Shown here piece after piece: positions 15,091-23,790 of a stretch of 31,357 bases of DNA. The stretch is taken from positions 1 through 31,357 of the forward strand of contig JAOAFP010000008.1 in the NCBI GenBank assembly GCA_026416215.1, read 5' to 3'. Every line of letters begins with the position of its first letter. Position 1 is the first letter of the stretch. Below the pieces are notes generated by a model that was given only the letters and a program-made list of their open reading frames with translations, searched no databases and was not told where the DNA came from. A program made the position numbers and the translations under genes. This DNA is from Negativicutes bacterium (lineage in GTDB: Bacteria; Bacillota; Negativicutes; SKW292).

Positions 15091-15973
15091 CTGCGGGAGA
15101 TATTTTGCCGAGCGCCGGAGAGAGGTGGAAGCAAGACTGGAACAGCTGGTTCCGGCCCAGCCGTTGCCTGGCTGCCCGGCCACCCTCAATGCCGCCATGC
15201 GCTACAGCCTGCTGGCTGGTGGCAAACGGCTGAGGCCGCTGTTGTTGTTGGCTGCGGCCGACACTGTTGCCGACAGCTGCGGCCGGTTTGTCGACTTTGC
15301 CTGTGCGCTGGAGATGATTCACGCTTTCTCGCTTATTCACGATGATCTGCCGGCAATGGATGATGATGATTACCGGCGGGGACGGCTGACCAACCACAAA
15401 GTGTTTGGGGAAGCGATGGCCATTTTGGCCGGCGACGGCCTTCTGGCTGCAGCCTTTGAGGTCATGGCCGCTGTGCCGGCGGTCGGGGCGGAGAAAAAGA
15501 TCGGTGTGATCCGTGAGATAGCGGCCGCCACCGGGCTGTCAGGGATGGTGGCCGGCCAGGTGCTGGACATGGAGGCCGAAGGCAAGGCTATCAGCGCTGA
15601 ACAGCTGAGGACCGTTCACGCTCAAAAAACCGGTGCTCTGTTCGTGGCGGCGGTCCGCTGCGGCGGCATACTGGCCGGGGCTGACCGGGAACAGCTGGCT
15701 GCCCTGACCGAGTTTGGCCGCAAGTTCGGACTGGCGTTCCAAATCAGCGACGATGTGCTGGACGTGTGCGGTGACCGGGATAAGCTGGGCAAGCCGGTGG
15801 GCAGCGACGATAAGAATGCCAAGTCGACCTATGTTACGCTGTATGGCCTGGATACGGCCCGACAGCTGGCCGGGCGGACTTTGGATGAGGCACAGGCCGC
15901 CCTGGACGGATTCGGGCCACAGGCAGCGCTGCTGACTTTTCTGGTCGAGCAGATGCGCAACCGTGACCACTAG
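15080..15973 (+). CDS. ispA: Farnesyl/geranyl diphosphate synthase (polyprenyl synthetase)
   Basis: Condenses IPP with allylic diphosphates to farnesyl diphosphate, the precursor for undecaprenyl phosphate and quinones. ATG 15080 gives 297 aa, the normal length; the frame is open to 15032, but that would overlap xseB further and adds unrelated residues. The first aspartate-rich motif is Asp88-Asp89...Asp94 in HDDLPAMDDDDYRRG and the second is Asp224-Asp225 in QISDDVLDVCGD, with GGKRLRP near the N terminus. It is followed by dxs, so both the first step and the chain-elongation step of isoprenoid synthesis are in one operon. Confidence 0.95.
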   Translation: MVADCGRYFAERRREVEARLEQLVPAQPLPGCPATLNAAMRYSLLAGGKRLRPLLLLAAADTVADSCGRFVDFACALEMIHAFSLIHDDLPAMDDDDYRRGRLTNHKVFGEAMAILAGDGLLAAAFEVMAAVPAVGAEKKIGVIREIAAATGLSGMVAGQVLDMEAEGKAISAEQLRTVHAQKTGALFVAAVRCGGILAGADREQLAALTEFGRKFGLAFQISDDVLDVCGDRDKLGKPVGSDDKNAKSTYVTLYGLDTARQLAGRTLDEAQAALDGFGPQAALLTFLVEQMRNRDH

Positions 15974-15997
15974 GACATCCAGCAGGGGGACATCAAC

Positions 15998-17884
15998 GTG
16001 CACGAAGCAATCCTGCCGGCCATCAGCGGGCCGGCCGACATAAAAAAGCTTTCTTCCGGCAAGCTCAGGCGGCTGGCCGGTGAAATCCGCGACCGGCTGA
16101 TCAGCACTGTGTCCCGGACCGGGGGGCACCTGGCGCCAAATCTGGGGGTGGTGGAGCTAACCATTGCCCTGCACTGGCTGCTCGACTGTCCGAACGACAA
16201 GATAATCTGGGACGTCGGCCACCAGTCGTACGTCCACAAGCTGTTGACCGGCCGGGAAAGGGATTTTTCCACCCTGCGCACCCTGGACGGAATCAGCGGG
16301 TTTCCCAAACGGTGCGAAAGTCAGTATGACTGTTTCGGCACCGGACATTCCAGCACCTCGATTTCAGCCGGGCTGGGGATGGCTCTGGCCCGCGATCTTA
16401 ACGGACAGAAGCACCACGTGGTGGCAGTGATTGGCGATGGATCGCTGACCGGCGGACTGGCCTACGAGGCGCTGAATTATGCCGGGCATCTCGGTATCAG
16501 GCTGCTGGTGATCCTCAACGACAACGAGATGTCGATCGCTCGCAATGTCGGGGCGATGTCCCAGTATCTGGGTAAATTGCGGGCCGACCCCACCTACAAC
16601 CGGCTGCGCGGCGAGATTGAAGGCCTGTTGCGGCGTATTCCGGCAATTGGCGGCAGCGTGGTCAGCACGGCCGAAAAAATCGGTGAGGGCATCCGCCATG
16701 TAGTGCTGCCGGGCGGGTTGTTCGAGGAACTGGGTTTTTCCTACGTCGGACCGGTTGACGGGCACGATATTGACGATCTGTTGTCGATAATCGGCAACAG
16801 CCTGAAAATGCCCGGTCCGGTGCTGCTGCATGTTGCCACCCGGAAGGGCCGGGGTTACCGGCCGGCCGAGGAGAAGGCCGACACTTTCCACGGGATCGGT
16901 CCGTTTTGTGTCGAGTCGGGCAAGGTGCTGGGCGGGGGAGGATCGCCCAGCTATACGGCGGTGTTTAGCGATGTAATAACCGCGATCGGGGCGCTGGACC
17001 GCGACGTGGTGGCGATAACTGCCGCCATGCCGGAAGGAACCGGACTCAAACAGTTTGCCCAGGCCTTCCCCCAGCGGTTTTTTGACGTGGGGATTGCTGA
17101 ACAGCAGGCACTTACCATGGCGGCCGGACTGGCGGCGGCCGGCAAGAAGCCGGTGGTGGCGGTTTATTCGACTTTCGCCCAGCGGGGCTATGACCAGATT
17201 GTTCACGATATCTGCCTGCAAAACCTGCCGGTTACCATCGCCCTCGACCGGGCCGGAGTGGTGGGGGAGGACGGCCCCACTCACCACGGTGTATTTGATC
17301 TGTCTTATCTCCGCCACATTCCCAATGTAACGATTATGGCCCCCCGCGACGAAAACGAGCTAAGGCACATGATGTTCACCGCCGTTCAGCTTGGTGGTCC
17401 GGCGGTGGTGCGCTACCCCCGCGGCCGGGGCCCTGGGGTGAGGCCGGATTCAGAACTGCGGAGGATACCGGTCGGCAAAGCGGAGGTGCTGCGACCGATC
17501 CGGCCTCTGACTGTTCTCGCGGTGGGCGATATGGTCAGACAGGCGGCGACGGCCTGCGATCTGCTGGCAGAACAGGGGATTGAAGCCGGGCTGGTGGACA
17601 TGCGGTTCGTCAAGCCGATAGACCGGCAGCTGCTGGCGGGCGACCTGGCCGGTTGCCGCCGGCTGGTCACGGTAGAGGACAATGTGCTGGCCGGGGGATT
17701 CGGATCGGCGGTGCTGGAGGTCCTGGCCGATGAACAACTGGCGATACCGGTGTTGCGGCTGGGCTGGCCAGACGAATTTATTGTCCAGGGCAGCCGGGAT
17801 CAGTTGTTTAACCGCTACCAGCTGGACGCAGCGGCGATTGCCAGGCGGATAGCAGCCTGGTATGTAAGTGGGCCGGTCTGCTAA
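15998..17884 (+). CDS. dxs: 1-deoxy-D-xylulose-5-phosphate synthase
   Basis: First enzyme of the MEP isoprenoid pathway; a TPP-dependent condensation of pyruvate and glyceraldehyde 3-phosphate. It is 628 aa from GTG 15998, with AGGGGGA upstream. Visible: RTGGHLAPNLGVVELTIALH, WDVGHQSYVHKLLTGR, the TPP/Mg motif GDGSLTGG starting at Gly146 and continuing to NDNEMSI, the second-domain catalytic Glu368 in VGIAEQQALTMAAGLA, and DRAGVVGEDGPTHHG. Its end overlaps tlyA by 17 bp. Confidence 0.98.
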   Translation: MHEAILPAISGPADIKKLSSGKLRRLAGEIRDRLISTVSRTGGHLAPNLGVVELTIALHWLLDCPNDKIIWDVGHQSYVHKLLTGRERDFSTLRTLDGISGFPKRCESQYDCFGTGHSSTSISAGLGMALARDLNGQKHHVVAVIGDGSLTGGLAYEALNYAGHLGIRLLVILNDNEMSIARNVGAMSQYLGKLRADPTYNRLRGEIEGLLRRIPAIGGSVVSTAEKIGEGIRHVVLPGGLFEELGFSYVGPVDGHDIDDLLSIIGNSLKMPGPVLLHVATRKGRGYRPAEEKADTFHGIGPFCVESGKVLGGGGSPSYTAVFSDVITAIGALDRDVVAITAAMPEGTGLKQFAQAFPQRFFDVGIAEQQALTMAAGLAAAGKKPVVAVYSTFAQRGYDQIVHDICLQNLPVTIALDRAGVVGEDGPTHHGVFDLSYLRHIPNVTIMAPRDENELRHMMFTAVQLGGPAVVRYPRGRGPGVRPDSELRRIPVGKAEVLRPIRPLTVLAVGDMVRQAATACDLLAEQGIEAGLVDMRFVKPIDRQLLAGDLAGCRRLVTVEDNVLAGGFGSAVLEVLADEQLAIPVLRLGWPDEFIVQGSRDQLFNRYQLDAAAIARRIAAWYVSGPVC

Positions 17885-18686
17885 AACCCGGCTAGATCTG
17901 GTCATGGTTCGGCGAGGGATGGCTGTCAGCCGCAGCCAGGCTCAGGGGCTGATTATGGCCGGACGGGTGCTGGTGGGCGGACAGCCGGTCCGGAAAGCCG
18001 GTACGCTGGTGGATGAACAGGCAGTGCTGGCAGTAAGGCCGGGGGATGAATATGTAAGCCGCGGCGGGTTGAAGCTGGCCAGGGCCGTTGATGAGTTTGC
18101 CGTTGACTTTGCCGGCAAAACGGTTCTGGATGCCGGCGCCTCAACCGGCGGCTTTACCGATTGCGCCCTCCGGCACGGTGCCCGGCTTGTGTACGCAGTG
18201 GATGTCGGCTACGGACAGCTGCACTGGCGGTTGCGTCAGGATGAACGGGTCTGCTGCCTGGAGAGGCTAAACATAAAGGATATCCGGATCCGTCTGACCG
18301 GGCCGGTTGACATCGTGCTGGCCGATCTGTCATTTATATCACTGACCAAAGTCATGCCGGCGCTGGCGTCGGTACTGACCGCCGCCGGGGAAATGATCGT
18401 ACTGGTCAAGCCTCAGTTTGAGGTTGGCCGCCAGCTGGTGGGTAAGGGTGGGGTGGTACGAGACAGAGCGGCCCAGACTGAAGCCATTGAACGGGTGATC
18501 GTGGCGGCCGCTGATCACGGCCTGACGGCTGCCGGTCTGACTTGGTCGCCGTTGCAGGGGCCGGCCGGCAATATCGAATACCTGCTGCACCTGATCCGGG
18601 GGGCTTTCGGCCGGCTGATCACACCGTTGCCGGAGGTGGTGGGGGCGGCCCACGCATATTTTCACGATAGGCTGGCTGAGCGATGA
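17868..18686 (+). CDS. tlyA: TlyA family rRNA 2'-O-methyltransferase
   Basis: S4-domain plus FtsJ-like methyltransferase of the TlyA/hemolysin A family, which 2'-O-methylates rRNA riboses. It is 272 aa. The S4 domain lies at about residues 7-65 (RLDLVMVRRGMAVSRSQAQGLI). The SAM motif is DAGASTGGFTDCAL at 88-101, followed by VDVGYGQLHW, ADLSFISLTKV and VKPQFEVGR with the catalytic Lys. The GTG start at 17868 is preferred over ATG 17904 because the latter would delete the start of the S4 motif. It overlaps nadK by ATGA. Confidence 0.94.
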   Translation: MGRSAKTRLDLVMVRRGMAVSRSQAQGLIMAGRVLVGGQPVRKAGTLVDEQAVLAVRPGDEYVSRGGLKLARAVDEFAVDFAGKTVLDAGASTGGFTDCALRHGARLVYAVDVGYGQLHWRLRQDERVCCLERLNIKDIRIRLTGPVDIVLADLSFISLTKVMPALASVLTAAGEMIVLVKPQFEVGRQLVGKGGVVRDRAAQTEAIERVIVAAADHGLTAAGLTWSPLQGPAGNIEYLLHLIRGAFGRLITPLPEVVGAAHAYFHDRLAER

Positions 18687-19546
18687 AAAAGATTGCCATT
18701 TTTCCCAACCTTGGCAAAGCAGAGGTACGTCAGGCACTGCCCGGGTTGTGCAACTATATCGACAGGCGGGGCGGGCAGCCGCTGCTCCCAGCCGAATGTG
18801 AGGCAGTAGCCGGCTGTCAGCAGTACTGTCAGCGGGACGAATACTTTCTGTTGTCGGCAGAACTGGGGCTGACCTTGGGCGGCGACGGCACGGTAATCAA
18901 CAATGCCCGCCGGCTGGTGGCCGGAGGTGTGCCTTTTTGCGGCGTCAACTACGGGCGGCTGGGTTTCCTGGCCGAGATAGAACCGCAGGAAATTCAGACG
19001 GCTGTTGACCGGATGCTGGCCGGTCAGTACGAGGTGGTTGAGCGGATGATGCTGGCGGCAGCGGTCGAAAGGTGTGGAGATACGGTGTTCCGCGAAACTG
19101 CCCTCAACGATGTTGTGATCAGCAAGGGCAGCACCGCCCGGCTGATCAGGCTGGACCTGTTTGTCGATCAGGCATTTACCGAGCGTTATCCGTGCGACGG
19201 GCTGGTGATGGCCACACCGGTGGGATCGACCGCTTACTCCCTGTCGGCCGGTGGTCCGATTGTCAGCAATCACCTGTCACTGATCATCATAACCCCGATT
19301 TGCCCTCACACCCTCCACAACCGGTCGCTGATCATCAGCCGGGACGAAACGGCCACTGTGGAAATCGACTCGGGACACGATGACATCATTTTGTCGCTGG
19401 ACGGACAGATATCTCAGGCACTGAGGTCGGGCGACCGGATTGTCGTCCGGACGGCTGACCGGCCAGCACGGTTCGTCCGGTTTGCTGACCGGAAAAACTA
19501 TTATGAAACGCTGCGGGCCAAACTGTGGCGGTACGAGGGGCGTTAA
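18683..19546 (+). CDS. nadK: NAD kinase
   Basis: Phosphorylates NAD to NADP in the cytoplasm. It is 287 aa. The GGDGT motif is at residues 66-70, followed by GVNYGRLGFLAEI, the conserved TALNDVVIS-type block, and PVGSTAYSLSAGGPIV. It is coupled to tlyA by ATGA. In many Bacillota argR comes next, between nadK and recN; here the methyltransferase gene mnmM takes that place. Confidence 0.97.
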   Translation: MKKIAIFPNLGKAEVRQALPGLCNYIDRRGGQPLLPAECEAVAGCQQYCQRDEYFLLSAELGLTLGGDGTVINNARRLVAGGVPFCGVNYGRLGFLAEIEPQEIQTAVDRMLAGQYEVVERMMLAAAVERCGDTVFRETALNDVVISKGSTARLIRLDLFVDQAFTERYPCDGLVMATPVGSTAYSLSAGGPIVSNHLSLIIITPICPHTLHNRSLIISRDETATVEIDSGHDDIILSLDGQISQALRSGDRIVVRTADRPARFVRFADRKNYYETLRAKLWRYEGR

Positions 19547-19548
19547 CT

Positions 19549-20118
19549 GTGAGACTGACCGATCTGGCCAAACATCTGCTCCGGCCACTGGTGGCCGGGG
19601 CCGGCATCCTGGTGGACGGTACCGCCGGCCGCGGCGGTGACAGCCTGTTTCTGGCTGGCAACTCACCGCCGTCGGCCGAGGTGTACATTTACGATCTGCA
19701 ACCGGAAGCCCTGGCTATGACCAGACAGCGGCTGGCTGCCCGCGACCTGACTGACAAGTGCCGGCTGCACCTGGCCGATCATCGGCAGCTGGCCGGGCAG
19801 CTGCCGCCGGCAATCGATGTGGCCATGTTCAATCTCGGTTATTGTCCGGGGCTGAACAAAACGGTGGTAACCGATCCGGAAGCCACGCTGGCCGGGCTGC
19901 GGGCAGTACTTGAACGGCTTAACCCGGGCGGGGCGCTCAGCGTAATTGCCTACCGCGGGCATCTGGGCGGCGAGCAGGAGACGGCGGCGGTGGCCGGACT
20001 GTTCAGCCAGCTGCCGGCCGATCAGTTTGATGGGTTCTGCACCGATGTATGCGGTCGCGGCACCAGTGCCCCGCGGCTGTTTGTGGCGGTCAGGCGTGGC
20101 GGGCCGGTGGCCGGGTAG
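19549..20118 (+). CDS. mnmM: tRNA mnm5s2U methyltransferase MnmM / YtqB-like (PF06962 family)
   Basis: A class I SAM-dependent methyltransferase of the YtqB/MnmM family, proposed to complete mnm5s2U34 in tRNA. GTG 19549 gives 189 aa and has GAGGGG eight bases upstream; an earlier GTG at 19525 overlaps nadK. Visible motifs are DGTAGRGGDS (23-32), the acidic YIYDLQPEAL at the end of strand 2, FNLGYCPGLNK (Asn95-Lys104) and SVIAYRGHLGGEQE, all typical of the family. It starts two bases after nadK and ends two bases before recN. Confidence 0.85.
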   Translation: MRLTDLAKHLLRPLVAGAGILVDGTAGRGGDSLFLAGNSPPSAEVYIYDLQPEALAMTRQRLAARDLTDKCRLHLADHRQLAGQLPPAIDVAMFNLGYCPGLNKTVVTDPEATLAGLRAVLERLNPGGALSVIAYRGHLGGEQETAAVAGLFSQLPADQFDGFCTDVCGRGTSAPRLFVAVRRGGPVAG

Positions 20119-20120
20119 CA

Positions 20121-21815
20121 ATGCTGCAGCGGATTGAAATCGAGAATTTTGCTCTAATTGAAACAGCGGCAATTGATTTCCATCCGGGAATGAACGCGAT
20201 TATTGGCGAAACCGGGGCGGGCAAGTCGCTGGTGGTGGAAGCGCTGGAGTTTATCGCCGGCGGGCGAGCGGGCGCCGAAATGGTAAGGCAGGGTACAGAA
20301 AGTGCCCGGGTGACCGGACTGTTTGCCCTCGATCACCACCAACGCCGCCGGCTGACCGAACTGGGCTGGGGGGAAGATGAGCAGCTGGTGGTGGACCGCC
20401 GCCTGTCACCAGCCGGCCGCTCGACCATAACCGTCAACGACCGGCTGGCGACAATCGGCCGGTGGCGGGAGATGGCTGGCGAACTTATCGACATTCACGG
20501 CCAGCATCAGCACCAGATGCTGATGCGCAGCGACCTGGCAGTGAATCTGCTGGACAGCGTGGTGGATAGGGCGGTGCTGGCCGATTACCGGGAAAAACTT
20601 CTGGCCTGGCAGGAGGTTGAAGCGGTCTGCCGGAACGCTCGCACTTCCGAACAACAAAGGCGGGAACGGGCTGATATGCTCAGGTGGCAACTGGCCGAAC
20701 TTACCGAGGCCGGAATTCGCGGGGGCGAGGAGGATGAACTGGAAGCCGAGGGCCGGCGGCTGGCCCGGGCCGAAAAGATTACTGATAATCTGCGGCGCAG
20801 TCAGCAGCTGCTGTGCGATGGGCCGACGGCGGTCACCGCCCGGCTGACGGAAGCAGCAGCCCTGCTCCGGGGCGTTGCCGACTGCGACCGGCGGCTGGCG
20901 ATGGCGGCCGAAACGCTGGCGGGGGCGCTGGGACAACTGAGGGAAACAGCCGGCGACCTGCGCGATTATCTGGACGGCTTTGACTCTGATCCCGAGCGGC
21001 TGGCAGCGGTGAATCAGCGACTGGATTTGCTCTACCGGCTCAAGGTCAAGTACGGTTCCACCCTGGACGAGGTTCTGGCCTACCAGCGGCGGGCTCAGGA
21101 AGAGCTTGAGCGGTTGAATGAGGCTGCTGACCAGGCAGAGCTGGACCGGCAGCTGCAGGCGGCGGAAGCCCGGCTGGCCGGGGCGGCGGCCGCCCTCAGG
21201 GCCAGCCGGGAAAGGGCGGCCGACCGGCTGGCGGCTGAACTGCAGCAGTCGGCAAGGAAACTGGCGATGCCTGAGGCCAGGCTGGAATTCCGCTGTCGGG
21301 ACAGCGGATCATTCTCTGCCCGGGGACAGGAATGCTGGGAACTGTACTTTTCAGCCAACCGGGGCGAAGAACTGAAACCGGTTGCCGGGGTGGCATCGGG
21401 CGGGGAGCTGTCGCGGCTGGCCCTGGCGGTCAAAACCGTGGTCCGGGGCGGGCGGTTTGGACAACTGATGGTGTTTGACGAGGTGGACAGCGGGATCGGC
21501 GGCCAGACCGCGACGGTGGTGGGACACAGCATTGCTGCCATTGCCCGCCGGCACCAGGTTATCTGTGTGACCCACCTGGCCCAGATCGCCGGAATGGCCG
21601 ACCAGCTGTGGGAGGTAATAAAGACGGCCGACGGGCGGCGTACGACCAGTCGAATTCAGCCGGTGAGGCGGGACGACTGGGCGGCCAGACTGGCCGGGAT
21701 GATGACCGGCGACAGCAGTTCGCCGGCGGCACTGGCCAGTGCTCGGCAAGTACTGGCAGTGGCTGCCGACCTTAAACGGCAGGCCGGTGGTGATGATGGT
21801 GGCTGGAACGGTTGA
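20121..21815 (+). CDS. recN: DNA repair protein RecN
   Basis: SMC-like ATPase that acts early in double-strand-break repair. ATG 20121 gives 564 aa, the usual size. The Walker A motif is GETGAGKS (29-36), the long central region is Leu/Ala/Glu/Arg-rich coiled coil, and the C-terminal half carries the signature ASGGELSRLALAVK and Walker B MVFDEVDSGIGG, ending with VTHLAQIAGMAD. The open frame upstream to 20049 lies inside mnmM and is rejected. The 64-aa gene that follows starts 23 bp before its end. Confidence 0.97.
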   Translation: MLQRIEIENFALIETAAIDFHPGMNAIIGETGAGKSLVVEALEFIAGGRAGAEMVRQGTESARVTGLFALDHHQRRRLTELGWGEDEQLVVDRRLSPAGRSTITVNDRLATIGRWREMAGELIDIHGQHQHQMLMRSDLAVNLLDSVVDRAVLADYREKLLAWQEVEAVCRNARTSEQQRRERADMLRWQLAELTEAGIRGGEEDELEAEGRRLARAEKITDNLRRSQQLLCDGPTAVTARLTEAAALLRGVADCDRRLAMAAETLAGALGQLRETAGDLRDYLDGFDSDPERLAAVNQRLDLLYRLKVKYGSTLDEVLAYQRRAQEELERLNEAADQAELDRQLQAAEARLAGAAAALRASRERAADRLAAELQQSARKLAMPEARLEFRCRDSGSFSARGQECWELYFSANRGEELKPVAGVASGGELSRLALAVKTVVRGGRFGQLMVFDEVDSGIGGQTATVVGHSIAAIARRHQVICVTHLAQIAGMADQLWEVIKTADGRRTTSRIQPVRRDDWAARLAGMMTGDSSSPAALASARQVLAVAADLKRQAGGDDGGWNG

Positions 21816-21987
21816 CTGCCGGCGCTGCCAGCACTACTACGTGACCTGGGACGTCCGTTTTCCCCACGGTTGCCGCCTGATCGGTTTTAAAAGCAGGCTG
21901 ATGCCGGCCTGGGAGGTAAAAAAAACTTCCGGCCGCGACTGTCAGGGATACGCGGCCAAGTTGTCAGGCGAGGAGGTAAAAACATGA
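21793..21987 (+). CDS. 64-aa four-cysteine (putative zinc-binding) protein
   Basis: A conserved-looking micro-protein with Cys9-x2-Cys12 followed by HYYVTWD, then Cys27 in RFPHGCRLIGFKSR, and Cys50 in TSGRDCQGY. The spacing of four cysteines suggests a structural zinc site. I recognise the pattern as a recurring small protein in anaerobic Bacillota but know no established function. ATG 21793 (or the adjacent ATG 21796) is chosen because longer starts would lie well inside recN. It overlaps recN by 23 bp and buk by ATGA, so it is translated as part of the same unit. Confidence 0.75.
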   Translation: MMVAGTVDCRRCQHYYVTWDVRFPHGCRLIGFKSRLMPAWEVKKTSGRDCQGYAAKLSGEEVKT

Positions 21988-23045
21988 GGATACTGGCGAT
22001 CAATCCTGGTTCGACATCGACCAAGATTGCTGTCTACACTGACGAACACTGCGATTTTGTCGAGGTGGTCCGGCACCGGCGCGAAGAATTGGCACCATTT
22101 GCCCGGATTGCCGATCAGTACGATTTTCGCCTGCAAATGGTAAAAAAGGCCCTGACCGACAGAGGGATCAGGGTGAGCGATCTGGCGGCGGTGGTGGGGC
22201 GGGGCGGCCCGCTCAAGCCAATTTCCGGCGGAGTGTATGCGGTGAATGATTTGATGTGCGAAGACCTGCGGCGGGGAGTACAGGCCGAGCACGCATCCAA
22301 TCTCGGCGGTTTGCTGGCGAGGGGGTTGGCCGAACCGGAGGGACTGCCGGCATTCATTGTCAATCCGGTCAGTGTTGACGAGATGGAGGACGTGGCCCGG
22401 ATTACCGGGATTCCGGAAATTCCCCGCCGCAGCCTGTTTCACGCCCTTAACCTCAAGGCAGTTGCCCGGCGGGTGGCTGCCGACCAAAACTGGCCGTACG
22501 AGAAGATGACCCTGGTGATGGCCCACCTTGGCGGGGGAATCTCGATCGGCGTGCAGACCGGCGGCCGGATGATCGACGTGGAAAACCCCAACGATGACGG
22601 TCCGTTTTCCCCGGAGCGGGCCGGCTCGGTGCCCAGCAACGGACTGGTTAAGCTTTGCTTTTCCGGGCGGTACAGTCAGGACGAGATCAAAAAAATGCTG
22701 GCCGGTAACGGCGGGTTGGTTGCTCACCTTGGCACCAGCGACGTGCGGGAGGTTGAACAGCGGCTGGAGCAGGGAGACGAAAAGGCCGGACTGGTGTACG
22801 AGGCGATGATTTACCAGATTGCCAAGGCGATCGGCGCCATGGCCACAGTGGTATGCGGCCGGGTGGACGCGGTGGTTCTGACCGGTGGCATTGCCTATTC
22901 CGCCCGTCTGACCGACGCAATCAGGAAACGGGTGGAATTTATAGCTCCGGTCCTGATTTATCCCGGCGAGGATGAAATGCAGGCGCTGGCCGAGGGAGGG
23001 CTGAGAGCGCTGCGCGGTGAGGAGGAGGTCAGGGAATACCGGTGA
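21984..23045 (+). CDS. buk: Butyrate kinase
   Basis: Converts butyryl phosphate and ADP to butyrate and ATP, or the reverse; an ASKHA-fold acetokinase-family enzyme. It is 353 aa, normal for Buk and shorter than acetate kinase. Motifs are LAINPGSTSTKIAVY at the N terminus, GRGGPLKPISGGVY, VMAHLGGGISIGV, and VLTGGIAYS near the C terminus. GAGGAGG precedes ATG 21984. A phosphotransbutyrylase gene (ptb), its usual partner, is not in the window. Branched-chain acyl phosphates are also possible substrates. Confidence 0.94.
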   Translation: MRILAINPGSTSTKIAVYTDEHCDFVEVVRHRREELAPFARIADQYDFRLQMVKKALTDRGIRVSDLAAVVGRGGPLKPISGGVYAVNDLMCEDLRRGVQAEHASNLGGLLARGLAEPEGLPAFIVNPVSVDEMEDVARITGIPEIPRRSLFHALNLKAVARRVAADQNWPYEKMTLVMAHLGGGISIGVQTGGRMIDVENPNDDGPFSPERAGSVPSNGLVKLCFSGRYSQDEIKKMLAGNGGLVAHLGTSDVREVEQRLEQGDEKAGLVYEAMIYQIAKAIGAMATVVCGRVDAVVLTGGIAYSARLTDAIRKRVEFIAPVLIYPGEDEMQALAEGGLRALRGEEEVREYR

Positions 23046-23716
23046 CGGCAGCTGACATTTTTGCCAGGCGGGTGACGGTATTCGTCGGCGAGTTTGGCAG
23101 CGGCAAATCAGAACTGGCGGTGAACTGTGCCGTCGACCTGGCTGCGGCTGGTCAGGCGGCGGTGCTGGCCGACATGGACGTGGTCAAGCCGTTCTACCGG
23201 TCGCGGGATGCAGCGGTCGAGCTGGAACGGCGGGGAGTGACGCTGGTTTTACCGCCGGCCAGGTTTCGTCAGGCCGACCTGCCGGTGCTGCCGCAGGGGA
23301 TGCCGTTTTTGCTGACCGCCGACCGGCGGCGGCTGGTGGTTGACGTGGGCGGCGGTGAGTCGGCGGTAGCCATGGCTCAGTTTGCCGCCAGGATCGTCGC
23401 AGCTGACGATTTTGATGTGGTGCTGGTGGTGAACAGCCGCCGTCCGTTTACAGCTACGGTGGCCGATGCCGTCAGAATGGCCGGGCAAATTTCGGCCGTC
23501 AGCCGGCTGCCGCTGACTGGTGTGGTGGCCAACGGTCACCTGATCGGACATACCAGCCTTGAAGTGGTGGAAGAGGGCAGGCGGTTGGCTGGAGAAGTGG
23601 CGGACAGACTGGGAGTGCCCCTGGTTGCCACTGCCGTCTGGCGGACCCTGGCCGGAAGTGTCGCCGATCAGGAGCGAATCTGGCCGATTGATCGCTATAT
23701 CCTTTATTATGGCTGA
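23042..23716 (+). CDS. P-loop ATPase of unknown function, coupled to buk
   Basis: A 224-aa soluble protein with a Walker A motif GEFGSGKSE (Gly16 to Glu24, Lys22-Ser23), ADMDVVKPFYRSRD at about residues 44-57 and VVDVGGGESA as the Walker B-like strand. The shape resembles the SIMIBI/MinD-type NTPases. GTG 23042 overlaps the buk stop (GTGA), with GGAGGAGG upstream. The tight coupling suggests a role linked to acyl-phosphate or oxoacid metabolism, but this is only context. Confidence 0.75.
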   Translation: MTAADIFARRVTVFVGEFGSGKSELAVNCAVDLAAAGQAAVLADMDVVKPFYRSRDAAVELERRGVTLVLPPARFRQADLPVLPQGMPFLLTADRRRLVVDVGGGESAVAMAQFAARIVAADDFDVVLVVNSRRPFTATVADAVRMAGQISAVSRLPLTGVVANGHLIGHTSLEVVEEGRRLAGEVADRLGVPLVATAVWRTLAGSVADQERIWPIDRYILYYG

Positions 23717-23790
23717 CCGGAGGCAGGAAAAGCGTCAACTGTGCAGAATCTCAGCGTGGGACGAAAATCGCAAAGAGAGGTTACGCCAGT

